Assembly (NCBI GenBank): GCA_900320905.1
Contig: ONTZ01000005.1
Location: forward strand, 1 to 64,000
Source of the DNA: an uncultured Prevotella sp.
Lineage (GTDB): Bacteria; Bacteroidota; Bacteroidia; Bacteroidales; Bacteroidaceae
DNA: 64,000 nt
Direction of reading: 5' to 3'
In this document: positions 50,322 through 58,737 of the stretch, one piece after another
Layout of the letters: each line of letters opens with the position of its first letter
Numbering within the stretch: the stretch's first letter is position 1
Notes under the pieces: generated by a model
What the model was told of the DNA's origin: nothing
The model's database searches: none
The model's input: only the letters and a program-made list of their open reading frames with translations
Translations under genes and position numbers: made by a program

Positions 50322-52331
50322 TTAATAATATATAGTATCCAAATCAACGGACAGTCCTATGTTAAAAGAGGTACCTGTGGTGAGGGGGGAACAATAATAA
50401 TATGACTTTGGCTTGTAGTTGAAGATATTGTCGATGGCTGTACTGAGGCAAATGCCGCGCCAGAGATGGTGCTGGAGCATGAGTTTCCAGATGGTATAGC
50501 CCTGATCAACATCCGTGCGGTCTGATTGAGGCTTGCCCTGGCTGCGTCCAGAAAGTGCTGCGTCAAGGGCATAGTGACGTGAGAAACGATGGTCGTAGCC
50601 TATCCGCCAGGTAATGGAATGTGAACGAGGCTGATAGAAGTCTGAATAATAGACATTGCCCGTCTCTTTCATCCAGGAATAATTCAGTTTAAACGACAAG
50701 CCGCAGTCCCAGATATGTCCCAGACTGACATCGATGCCCCAGACCTTGATACCTTCTTCGTTGGCATAGAGCGCACTCTCCATCCCATTGTATTCTGGCC
50801 CCGCGATGGTTGTGATACGTTTGTCAAAGATATTACAGTAGCCCATCAGGGTGAAATTATAGCGTCCGTCGATGAAGCCACTATTGCGGATGCGGTTGGT
50901 ACGTTCGATGGCAACGTTGATATTGTTGCTCTTCTCTGGCTTCAAGTCTGGATTGCCGATAATCATATACCCCATATTACCCATATCGAAGTGCATATAC
51001 ATCTCTTTGAGCGTAGGAGACCGGAAACCACTGGCATAGTTGGCACGAAGGGTCATCCAAGGAAATTTGTAGACAACGGCAAGACGCTCGGTGAGTGCCT
51101 TCTGCGCAGAAGCGGAGAAATAATCGTATCGAACACTGCCAACCACATTGAGTTGATCAGTGATGTTCCAGTCGAACTGGGCGTAGCCATCGATATTGTC
51201 CTGTGCATGGCTCGTGTTGTCGATAAACTGATAGGTCGTGAGATAGTCGTGCATATAGTCGGCACCAAGAATCAGGCTGTTCTTACCAAACGACTGGCTG
51301 AACAAGGCATGTGCGACATGTTGCTGATTGCTGTAATCGTGGTCATGAGTTCGTGTGCCGTCAGGCAGGAAATTAGCCTTGTCGTACTGGTCGTAGGCAT
51401 ACGACAGTTCGAGATGACGGTCATAATTCCAGACATAACGTCCCTTCAGCCCGGCACTATAGCCGTTGAAGTGATAGTCATAGGTGTCGCGTTCGCTGGT
51501 ACGGAAGAAATAGCCTCCACGCCCTGTCAGGGTCAACTTATCCGTTGCACGCCATATAAGTCGTTCTTTGATGTTGTAGGTTTTTTGTCCATAAAGGCGG
51601 CTCAGGTTGGAGTCATCATTCAACACCGACTCGTCGTATGGCAAGCCCTGCGCCTTCTTCATCAATTCGATGGCAATCTCCTCGGAAGAGTGTGCCTTAG
51701 GCAAGTCGACAGGATCAATCTTGGTATGCTGGAAACTGGTTTGGGAGTTCCATTTCTTGGTATTGAAAGAAAAACTGGCCCCGTTGCGCCATTCATGGCC
51801 GAAGGAGTTATAACGTGAGTTGACGTTGGCTGTCCAGGGTTCCAGATTCTCACGACTGATGATGTTTATCACGCCTCCTACGGCATTGGAACCATAGAGA
51901 GCCGACGAAGCACCCTTTACTATTTCGATGCGCCCTACATTGTCAAGGTTCATACGGTTATAGTCCGTGTTGTCCATCGTCTCGCCAGCCATCCGTTCCC
52001 CATCGACGAGGAAAAGTACGGCATTGCCGCCGAAACCACTCATGTTGAGCGACGTTTCCTGAGCCATCGCAAAGCCGAACTCCAGACCAGGAATCTCCTG
52101 CGTCAACAGATCCTGAATGTTAGTGGCATCAGTAATCTTGATGTCGTGAAGCGTAATGAGTCGCGTGACAACAGGCGCATCTTTCAGTGCCTTCGGCGAA
52201 AGTGAAGCCGTCACGACAACCGGCTCTAGATCCACGGAGTCACGGAACGTCTGTGCAGAGAGATTGATAGCAGGTATGAGCACAGCCATACCTGCTATTA
52301 AGAATCGTGAGAATCTGTTCTTTAAGTACAC
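50322..52331 (-). CDS. TonB-dependent outer-membrane receptor
   Basis: A 669-residue receptor. A GTG start leads a signal peptide ending NLSAQ. The plug domain shows LEPVVVTASLSPKALKDAP (TonB box region), IQDLLTQEIPGLEF, LFLVDGERMAGE and IEIVKGASSALYGSNAVGGVINI. A 22-strand barrel follows and the end is the aromatic C-terminal strand (VDLDTIYY). No carboxypeptidase-like N-terminal extension, so it is not SusC-type but closer to siderophore, heme or B12 receptors. A lipoprotein and a membrane protein precede it in the operon. Confidence 0.93.
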   Translation of the reverse strand: MYLKNRFSRFLIAGMAVLIPAINLSAQTFRDSVDLEPVVVTASLSPKALKDAPVVTRLITLHDIKITDATNIQDLLTQEIPGLEFGFAMAQETSLNMSGFGGNAVLFLVDGERMAGETMDNTDYNRMNLDNVGRIEIVKGASSALYGSNAVGGVINIISRENLEPWTANVNSRYNSFGHEWRNGASFSFNTKKWNSQTSFQHTKIDPVDLPKAHSSEEIAIELMKKAQGLPYDESVLNDDSNLSRLYGQKTYNIKERLIWRATDKLTLTGRGGYFFRTSERDTYDYHFNGYSAGLKGRYVWNYDRHLELSYAYDQYDKANFLPDGTRTHDHDYSNQQHVAHALFSQSFGKNSLILGADYMHDYLTTYQFIDNTSHAQDNIDGYAQFDWNITDQLNVVGSVRYDYFSASAQKALTERLAVVYKFPWMTLRANYASGFRSPTLKEMYMHFDMGNMGYMIIGNPDLKPEKSNNINVAIERTNRIRNSGFIDGRYNFTLMGYCNIFDKRITTIAGPEYNGMESALYANEEGIKVWGIDVSLGHIWDCGLSFKLNYSWMKETGNVYYSDFYQPRSHSITWRIGYDHRFSRHYALDAALSGRSQGKPQSDRTDVDQGYTIWKLMLQHHLWRGICLSTAIDNIFNYKPKSYYYCSPLTTGTSFNIGLSVDLDTIYY

Positions 52332-52340
52332 TGCCAGAAC

Positions 52341-52832
52341 TTACTTCTTTGTACCCGTAAAGGTCGTTTCCATGGACATTGGCATATTGCCGTACTTCAA
52401 TGAGAACGTTACAGCAACAGTCTTGTCGCTAGAGACCAAAGCGAGATTACTGATGGTATAGTTTTTCTCATCGCCAGCGGCATTGGTCACCACACCTTCA
52501 TACTTGTCAAACTTACCCGTAATCGTATTACCACTCTTGGTCAGGGGAATATTCTTAACAGCGAGTGCCGGAATGGTCATGTGGCCACCCATTCCCATTT
52601 CAGGAATCGTCATATCAACGGATGCGTCAGAGGATTTGGCCAATACATAGGTCTTGGTCTCGTTAGACGATTCTTCTCCCATCACCACAACGACTTCATT
52701 ACCAGAATAGGAACCTGCGACCTGTGCGGCTACGGCTACTTCTGGCTCGTCATCACTACTTGAACATGAACCCATACTAAACACGAAGGCCACTGCAGCC
52801 AACGTCATTGTCATAAAACTTTTGATTTTCAT
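52341..52832 (-). CDS. Calycin-like lipoprotein
   Basis: A 163-residue surface lipoprotein: the signal sequence ends with FSMGSC (lipobox Cys23), then SSSDDEPE as acidic export signal. The mature part AGSYSGNEVVVVMGEES..., with GNTITGKFDKYEGVV and NYTISNLALVSSDKTVAVTFSLKYG, resembles the calycin-like family of Bacteroidetes lipoproteins. Placed 9 bp before a TonB receptor, it is probably its surface ligand-binding partner. The gap before it is a GTAAAAA repeat. Confidence 0.8.
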   Translation of the reverse strand: MKIKSFMTMTLAAVAFVFSMGSCSSSDDEPEVAVAAQVAGSYSGNEVVVVMGEESSNETKTYVLAKSSDASVDMTIPEMGMGGHMTIPALAVKNIPLTKSGNTITGKFDKYEGVVTNAAGDEKNYTISNLALVSSDKTVAVTFSLKYGNMPMSMETTFTGTKK

Positions 52833-52850
52833 CTTTTTACCTTTTTACTT
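52833..52850 (-). repeat. GTAAAAA repeat with the stop codon of the upstream gene
   Basis: On the minus strand AAAAAGTAAAAAGGTAAAAAG runs up to the lipoprotein ATG. The TAA of the upstream 261-residue gene (52845-52847) is in the repeat. The reverse orientation recurs at 54843-54872. Confidence 0.6.
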
Positions 52851-53630
52851 TTTTAATTGTTGTGTTGTATAATCATACTCTGATCCGTATGCGCTATGGG
52901 GAATACTGAAAATGACAATCATAAAGAGCACCGCCAGGGCAACCACCCACTTATTGTATTTCCACTTCAACGTGACAAGGGCAATCAGGAAGAGCAGAAA
53001 GGACAGGAGTGTCTTATTGTCAGTCAGGTCTGTTCCATATGGGAATCCTGCCCACCAAGGGCCAAAAGCCGCATGTTGCACAAGAGGGCCTAAGATGAAA
53101 CCGCCCACGAAAAGCGTTCCCACCGTAACCTTCAACCACTTGCTATATTTCTTGCGTGTCATCACCAACAGGAACGTATAGACGGCAAAGAGCATGGCTG
53201 CAAACATCAGCAGGATGTGTGGCACCAAAATACTGGCAGGTACATCATTGCGGAAACGGATCACAAGGGGTTCATCAGCAGGATAGTCCTTTCCATTGAC
53301 GGTGATGTAATACTGCAACTTCCCAGCCACAGGCTGAACGGGCAAGGCTGCCTGCCACGCGTTGTCTGCCCATTCGAAGTCCATGGTGGTGTAGTCTTCC
53401 GAAGTAGGATAGCGACGGTAATGCAGAATCATGTGATTCTGCCGTGGCACATCCTTCAGCGTAATGATCTCATCCTTCTGCACACCACTTCTGGGCAGTT
53501 TTATCTTATAATTCTCCCCGTTCAGTTCTATGGTCACCTTCTTGGGATAAGTTGGACCAGTCATGCGCTGGTATATGCTCAGTACCAATGTGATGACAAC
53601 GGCCAATAGCCAATATAACGATTTCTTCAT
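52845..53630 (-). CDS. Membrane protein with periplasmic beta domain, unknown function
   Basis: A 261-residue protein. One N-terminal helix, then a periplasmic Ig-like domain of about 120 residues (VTIELNGENYKIKLPRSGVQ, LQYYITVNGKDYPADEPLVI), then four or five helices with the conserved-looking AAFGPWWAGFPYGTDLTDN. I do not recognise the family. Trp, His and Pro in the loop after helix 3 recall heme or metal-related membrane proteins, but this is only an impression. It shares an operon with the TonB receptor and lipoprotein, so a role in the same uptake path is plausible. Start overlaps the M28 peptidase stop (ATGA). Confidence 0.7.
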   Translation of the reverse strand: MKKSLYWLLAVVITLVLSIYQRMTGPTYPKKVTIELNGENYKIKLPRSGVQKDEIITLKDVPRQNHMILHYRRYPTSEDYTTMDFEWADNAWQAALPVQPVAGKLQYYITVNGKDYPADEPLVIRFRNDVPASILVPHILLMFAAMLFAVYTFLLVMTRKKYSKWLKVTVGTLFVGGFILGPLVQHAAFGPWWAGFPYGTDLTDNKTLLSFLLFLIALVTLKWKYNKWVVALAVLFMIVIFSIPHSAYGSEYDYTTQQLKK

Positions 53631-54925
53631 TTCTTAGCGGGCATTAGGTGAACCTGGAACGTAATAATCTCCTCGTTTCGGAGTACTTTCACTGGGATAG
53701 TTGTATCAGGTGTGAGTTCCGACAAACGCTCCATATACTCATTGATGTCCTTTACTGGTTTGCCATCGATCTCCTGAATGATGTCACCGCTCCTGATACC
53801 AGCAGTATGTGCAGGCTTTCCTGCCACAACGATATCAGCACGAAGACCAGGAATACGGCTGGCTCCCATGACATCGGGCATCAAGCCCAACGTAACCTTA
53901 AAATTTGCATGCTTCATGGTATTGTTGCTGGGTACACTGATATAATCCGGAGTCGTGGGCATACTTGCCAGTCGAGTTATCAACTCCTGTGAAAACGCCA
54001 ACGTCTGCTGCATACCGTCATAATTCAAAGTTGAAGGAACATCATCGGGAGTGTGATACTCCATATGACCACCTGTGGTGAGAAAGAGAACGGGAATGTC
54101 TACTACCACGAATGAGGCATGATCGCTCGGGCCATAGCCATCAGGCGTACAACTAATGTTCAGGTTGGTCTTTTCAGCCACTTGCTCTGCCATTGCCTTG
54201 AATTCGGAACTGGTACCTGTACCCGAAACACTCAGGGCATTGTCACGCATTCGACCTACCATATCCAGGTTCACCATAGCCACGATGCCTTTTCTATCAG
54301 CAGGAAGGTTGATGCGCCGGTCATCCTCCCGCTTCATCCATTCCAGGAAATACTTAGAACCCACAAGACCTTGTTCCTCTGCACCAAAGAACATGAAGAT
54401 AATACTTCGTGGCGAGCGAACCTTCTTAAAATACTTTGCCAGTTCAAGCACAACGGCATCGCCGCTGGCATTATCGTCGGCACCAGGGTGTACCCCCAAT
54501 GTGTCAGGACGACGTGAACCGGATCCTTCGCCACCCATACCCAAATGGTCAAAATGCGAACCGACTACAATGTATTCGTTCCTAAGATGCTTGTCCTTTC
54601 CTGGAAGGACTGCAATAATGTTATGGGTGGTCACCTCCTTGTCCTTCTTTGTATAAGTAAAGTCGTGATAGAACCCTTTTGCCTTCTTTTCCTTGACAAC
54701 CGGTTTGAGTTTCAGGCTACGGAGTTTGTCGACAATGAACTCTGAGGCGAGGGTATCACCGGCAGTACCAGGATACCTGCCACCAAGTTCCTGTGATGCC
54801 AAGTACTCCACCGCTTGTCGCATGTCATCCTGCTTTTGGGCGCTTAAAGGTAAAAAGGTAAAAAGGTAAAAGGGTAAAACAATTACCCATATAGTCTTTA
54901 CCTCTACCTTACATTTTATATCCAT
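53627..54925 (-). CDS. M28 zinc aminopeptidase with PDZ domain
   Basis: A 432-residue exported peptidase from MDIKCKVEV. The M28 zinc ligands are visible: GSHFDHLG, HPGADDNASGDA, FFGAEEQGLVGS, VNLDMVGR and GGHMEYHTPDD. A PDZ domain closes the protein (GLRADIVVAGKPAHTAGIRSG, IIQEIDGKPVKDINEY). The signal-peptide core LPFYLFTFLPLSAQ is encoded by a CTTTTTAC repeat. Probably trims peptides in the periplasm or at the surface. Met at 54937 is an alternative start. Confidence 0.92.
   Translation of the reverse strand: MDIKCKVEVKTIWVIVLPFYLFTFLPLSAQKQDDMRQAVEYLASQELGGRYPGTAGDTLASEFIVDKLRSLKLKPVVKEKKAKGFYHDFTYTKKDKEVTTHNIIAVLPGKDKHLRNEYIVVGSHFDHLGMGGEGSGSRRPDTLGVHPGADDNASGDAVVLELAKYFKKVRSPRSIIFMFFGAEEQGLVGSKYFLEWMKREDDRRINLPADRKGIVAMVNLDMVGRMRDNALSVSGTGTSSEFKAMAEQVAEKTNLNISCTPDGYGPSDHASFVVVDIPVLFLTTGGHMEYHTPDDVPSTLNYDGMQQTLAFSQELITRLASMPTTPDYISVPSNNTMKHANFKVTLGLMPDVMGASRIPGLRADIVVAGKPAHTAGIRSGDIIQEIDGKPVKDINEYMERLSELTPDTTIPVKVLRNEEIITFQVHLMPAKK
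54843..54872 (-). repeat. CTTTTTAC repeat inside a signal peptide
   Basis: Four units of about TTTTTACC on the coding strand form the hydrophobic core of the M28 peptidase signal peptide. Confidence 0.7.
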
Positions 54926-54957
54926 CTTATATATCAATAAACCTTATTTCTCGGGTG

Positions 54958-54989
54958 CAAAGGTACGGCTTTTTCCTGAGCCGTGCAAT
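54958..54989 (-). promoter_or_regulatory. Promoter of the M28-TonB receptor operon
   Basis: TACCTTTG (54958-54965) on the minus strand with ATTG (54986-54989), one mismatch from TTTG, 20 bp away. It lies 33 bp before the chosen ATG. Confidence 0.65.
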
Positions 54990-54995
54990 CCTCAT

Positions 54996-55967
54996 TTATA
55001 ATGATTTTTGCAGGGAGAGGCGGTACAAAGCGAACACAAAGTAGGCTATCAGTAACGGATAACCTATATAATATAAGGTGGTAAGGCTGAAAATAACATA
55101 ATCGACAGCACAGACAGCCGCCAGCCCTCCGAGGTAAAGAATGACCTGACCCAATGGCAAGTGATGGCGCACATCGTCGATAGTGGCAATAGTCACGATG
55201 AGGATGGCCCAGACAGAGGTGATGAAGAGTCCAAGGTGCCACGGCAGCGTGTATGGATTGAGCGAGGGATGGTAGTAAAAATGTCGCCATGACTCAGGAG
55301 CGAAAAGTTGAATACTACTATAAAGCACCGCCGAAGAGGCCACCAATAGACAGAGCAATGTGGGGTAGAACGAAGGAATATCATTGAAGTGAACGATTTT
55401 GGCTCCCTTGCGCATCAGACGGCGCAGGCCGTAGGCTCCACCCACCATTACACAGAAACCAAGGAAAATGAGCAGGTGGGAATCAGAGAAGAAATCGATG
55501 AACTGGCTGATGGGATCGTCGGGCGACACATTGGCCAACAAATCGGACTCATGCACCCATCCAAAGGTGAGTTGGTCACGAGCCACCTTCACCCACACAG
55601 AATCGATGGAGTCTGCAGGCACAGTCTTGATATCGGCCACCACCAGACGATTGTGCTTGCGGAGGATGATGGTATCCACCATCGACAGCATCGGCATAGT
55701 GACATCACCAGCCTGAAACTCCGCATTCAGGATCTCGGGTACTGACATCATCTCCTGTTGCTGTTCCAATACGGGGAGAGAGTCCTTACTGACCACGAAA
55801 TTGTAACCCTGGGTATAATGATGGGTGGTATAAAAGGAGATGGAGTCAAGTTGCTTTTCTGTCAGATCCCAGGCATCAGGTGTCAACGGCCCCTGATTGT
55901 AACAAGAGCAAAAAAGAATGCAAAATGCGAAATTAATAACACATAACAGGCTACGACGCATAGACAT
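54996..55967 (-). CDS. Lipoprotein with SH3-like and membrane domains (unknown function)
   Basis: A 323-residue envelope protein. N-terminal signal with a Cys-rich end FCILFCSCYNQG (lipid attachment at one of the Cys is likely). A periplasmic domain of about 130 residues includes LRKHNRLVVADIKTVPADSI and VARDQLTFGWVHESDLL, like an SH3-type wall-binding fold. Four or five membrane helices follow (LLIFLGFCVMVGGAYGLRRL and others). I do not recognise the family. It starts 10-17 bp inside the end of the U32 gene. Met 55961 is an alternative start. Confidence 0.7.
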   Translation of the reverse strand: MSMRRSLLCVINFAFCILFCSCYNQGPLTPDAWDLTEKQLDSISFYTTHHYTQGYNFVVSKDSLPVLEQQQEMMSVPEILNAEFQAGDVTMPMLSMVDTIILRKHNRLVVADIKTVPADSIDSVWVKVARDQLTFGWVHESDLLANVSPDDPISQFIDFFSDSHLLIFLGFCVMVGGAYGLRRLMRKGAKIVHFNDIPSFYPTLLCLLVASSAVLYSSIQLFAPESWRHFYYHPSLNPYTLPWHLGLFITSVWAILIVTIATIDDVRHHLPLGQVILYLGGLAAVCAVDYVIFSLTTLYYIGYPLLIAYFVFALYRLSLQKSL

Positions 55968-57786
55968 TCATCTGACAATGTTGACAATCGAACTCAAGAC
56001 GGAAACGACGACCATCGCCTAAGACCAGAGAGAGAGGCTCATGCCATGTGGGACGTAAACCCCCATGCTTGACGCAATAGCCCAACGCATAACGGATGCA
56101 GTGGCGGCACTGCATGATGGGACCTGAGCCGCCTTTCAGTTCGTAGGCAGTCAGTTCTTTAGAGCCGTAGAACTGTTGAGAGAGGCGGTTGGAGATATTG
56201 GAAAGGTATGGATATGAAAAATGAGAAGTGAGAAATGAGGAATGTTGATAACCTCTATTGGCAGAGCAAGGGTTTGTCCGGATATCATCATTTCTCATTC
56301 CAAATATCTCATTTCTCATTTTCTCCATGAGCGTTCGGCGCATCTCGGAAAGAACACTATTAGGGATGAAGTAGTTGAAGTCCTCAGGAATATCTACCTC
56401 CTCGCAGGTGTATATCGTATCACCCAATTTCGTCAGTTGACGGATAATGTTCTCTCGCTGTGGTTTCTGAGCCATCTGATGTTCGGCAGTGAAACGAATC
56501 CCATTCAACTCAAAGCCGTCATCGACAGCACGGAGGGAGAGGCGGATAGGAATCTTGCGCTCGGCACTCGGACGTGACAACAGGCGTTCGAACTCCTGAT
56601 CATTATTACGGTAAAGACGCATACCTGACAACAGACCTTGTGGCATACGATAGGGATAAATACGGTTACCCACTACCCTATTGGCACGGAAACCCACCAA
56701 CTGACGTTCCTTGTTGAAAAAACAGAGTCCGTCGCCATTTGCAAAACTGGCTGTACCTGCCACATTGAAAGAGTCATGACGAATTTCCTTTACTGTACCC
56801 ACAAACTCTCCCCTCGCTTTTGGTGTATCGAAAGAGGCGATGTCGGGTTGACGGCCATGCAGGAAATAGTTGGTATAGCCACGATTGAATGTCCTGTTGA
56901 GATCAGGGGTAAACGTATAATGGCACTCTCCCTTAGAACTGCGACAATACTGGTCTGGATGACGACTTATGATCTGGTTGAGCCGTTGACTATACGCAGC
57001 AGTGACATTCTTGACATAAGGTACATCCTTCAGACGTCCCTCAATCTTGAATGATGTGGCACCAGCCTCGATGAGTTCCTCCAGATAGTCACTCTGATTC
57101 ATATCCTTTAGAGAGAGCAAATGACGGTCGTGTTCCACTTCCCTACCCTTTGCATCAACCAATGAGAATTTCATCCGGCAGAACTGAGCACACTCCCCAC
57201 GGTTGGCACTGCGACCAAAACAATGCTGGGAGGCATAGCAGATGCCAGAATAACTGACACACAGGGCTCCATGTACAAAGACCTCCAACTCGACGTCAGG
57301 CACCTCGCGATGGATGGCCGCAATCTCTTCCACAGAGAGTTCTCTGGCAAGGACAACACGAGAGAAACCCAAGTCACGGAACCATCGTACTTTCTCTGGG
57401 GTGCGGTTGTCGGTTTGTGTGCTCGAATGTAATATGGGGAATGGCTCATCATCATTTCCCATTTCTAATTTCTCTTTCCTCATTTCTAATATCGCCATAT
57501 CCTGCACGAGAATCGCATCTACACCTACCTGTTGCAATTCCTGCAGAAGTTGGCGTGTAGCCTCCAATTCATCATCGTAAAGAATGGTATTGACCGTGAC
57601 ATAGACCTTCACACCAAAAGGATGGGCATAGTCACAGAGGCGGCGGATATCATCGACACGATTACCTGCGGCAACTCTGGCGCCGAAGCGCGAGGCTCCA
57701 ATATAAACAGCATCGGCACCGTGGTCGATAGCCGCAATGCCGCATTCCAGATTCTTTGCCGGAGCAAGTAGTTCTAACGCTCTCAA
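55951..57786 (-). CDS. U32-family peptidase/tRNA-hydroxylation-type protein
   Basis: A 611-residue U32 protein: ELLAPAKNLECGIAAIDHGADAVYIGA split as LLAPAKNLECGIAAI and HGADAVYIGASRFGAR; then VKVYVTVNTILYDDEL, and the U32 signature ELEVFVHGALCVSYSGICY with a Cys cluster (CRMKF, CRHC, CVKHGG), suggesting an iron-sulfur centre. E. coli relatives TrhP/RlhA hydroxylate RNA, so RNA modification is as likely as proteolysis. Two heptad-type insertions break the family alignment (57430-57490 and 56213-56330). It abuts metA. Confidence 0.9.
   Translation of the reverse strand: MRALELLAPAKNLECGIAAIDHGADAVYIGASRFGARVAAGNRVDDIRRLCDYAHPFGVKVYVTVNTILYDDELEATRQLLQELQQVGVDAILVQDMAILEMRKEKLEMGNDDEPFPILHSSTQTDNRTPEKVRWFRDLGFSRVVLARELSVEEIAAIHREVPDVELEVFVHGALCVSYSGICYASQHCFGRSANRGECAQFCRMKFSLVDAKGREVEHDRHLLSLKDMNQSDYLEELIEAGATSFKIEGRLKDVPYVKNVTAAYSQRLNQIISRHPDQYCRSSKGECHYTFTPDLNRTFNRGYTNYFLHGRQPDIASFDTPKARGEFVGTVKEIRHDSFNVAGTASFANGDGLCFFNKERQLVGFRANRVVGNRIYPYRMPQGLLSGMRLYRNNDQEFERLLSRPSAERKIPIRLSLRAVDDGFELNGIRFTAEHQMAQKPQRENIIRQLTKLGDTIYTCEEVDIPEDFNYFIPNSVLSEMRRTLMEKMRNEIFGMRNDDIRTNPCSANRGYQHSSFLTSHFSYPYLSNISNRLSQQFYGSKELTAYELKGGSGPIMQCRHCIRYALGYCVKHGGLRPTWHEPLSLVLGDGRRFRLEFDCQHCQMNVYAS
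56213..56330 (-). repeat. Heptad arrays in the U32 reading frame (second insert)
   Basis: Two heptad blocks in opposite orientation (GAGAAGT/GAGAAAT units at 56218-56245 and CATTTCT units at 56286-56327 of the plus strand) flank a 40-bp core. They encode a linker ending YQHSSFLTSHFSYPYL. Confidence 0.7.
57430..57490 (-). repeat. Heptad array in the U32 reading frame (first insert)
   Basis: AAATGAGGAAAGAGAAATTA and GAAATGGGAAATGATGATG on the coding strand encode MRKEKLEMGNDDE between AILE and LHSSTQTDNRTPEK, where the family has only a few residues. Confidence 0.75.
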
Positions 57787-58704
57787 TTATTTAATATCCT
57801 CAATATTATAAGGTGTTTCCTGATAGACATAATAATTCACCCAGTTGGTGTAGAACAGGTTAGCATGCGAGCGCCAAGTCATCACAGGTCCCTGTTCAGG
57901 ATCGTCATTACGATAGTAGTTCTTTGGCAGAGCCACATCGTCACGTATACCCTTGTCACGTTTGTACTCATTATCAAGCGTATTCGGCGAATACTCCAGG
58001 TGACCCGTGATAAAGAACTCACGTCCGCCACGTGCCATCACAATACTGACACCACACTCATCAGATTCGGCAATCAGTGTCAAATCCGGATTCCCTATGA
58101 TATCCTCGCGTCTTATCTCAGTATGCCTACTATGTGGCATCATAAACTCATCGTCGAAGCCACGGAAGATAGGAAGACGGGGATCCAAAGGCTTCTGAGG
58201 GAAGATACCAAACATTTTCATCGGCAACGGATACTTAGGCACACCATAATGGTAATACAGTCCAGCCTGTGCAGCCCAACATATATATAAGGTACTCGTA
58301 ACGTGCGTACGCGCCCACGCAAAAATATCAGTAATTTCATCCCAATAACTGACATCCTCGAACTCCAACTGCTCCACGGGAGCACCCGTAATGATCATAC
58401 CATCATACTTCTCCTGACGCATCTCGGCAAAGTCGCGATAGAACATCATCATGTGCTCAATAGGTGTGTTCTTCGGCGTATGACTCTTCAACTTCATGAA
58501 ACTGACATCCAACTGCAAGGGTGTATTCGAGAGGAGACGAATCAAATCAGTCTCCGTCGTAATCTTCAACGGCATCAAATTGAGAATGACTATGCGCAAG
58601 GGACGGATATCCTGCGAATGAGCGCGGGTATCATCCATCACAAAGATATTCTCTTTTTTCAGCAGGTCTATGGCCGGAAGTCTATCTGGTAATCTTAATG
58701 GCAT
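57787..58704 (-). CDS. metA: Homoserine O-acyltransferase (MetA family), predicted acetyl-CoA type
   Basis: Activates homoserine for methionine synthesis. The 305 residues match MetA: LNLMPLKITTETDLIRLLSN, catalytic Cys142 in YICWAAQAGLYYHYG, HSRHTEI, and the ITGHLEY His/Glu. Residue 111 is Glu (TGAPVEQLEFEDV). In studied MetA proteins Glu111 gives acetyl-CoA and Gly111 succinyl-CoA specificity, so homoserine acetyltransferase is predicted. It precedes the U32 gene directly and follows PP2C across a heptad array. Confidence 0.93.
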   Translation of the reverse strand: MPLRLPDRLPAIDLLKKENIFVMDDTRAHSQDIRPLRIVILNLMPLKITTETDLIRLLSNTPLQLDVSFMKLKSHTPKNTPIEHMMMFYRDFAEMRQEKYDGMIITGAPVEQLEFEDVSYWDEITDIFAWARTHVTSTLYICWAAQAGLYYHYGVPKYPLPMKMFGIFPQKPLDPRLPIFRGFDDEFMMPHSRHTEIRREDIIGNPDLTLIAESDECGVSIVMARGGREFFITGHLEYSPNTLDNEYKRDKGIRDDVALPKNYYRNDDPEQGPVMTWRSHANLFYTNWVNYYVYQETPYNIEDIK

Positions 58705-58737
58705 AACTTTTCACTTCTTCACTTTTCACTTCTTCAC
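58705..58737 (-). repeat. Stop-bearing heptad array between the PP2C gene and metA
   Basis: On the minus strand GTGAAGAAGTGAAAAGTGAA units fill the gap. The last PP2C codons VKK and its TGA (58726-58728) are part of it, and it ends 2 bp before the metA ATG. Confidence 0.85.
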
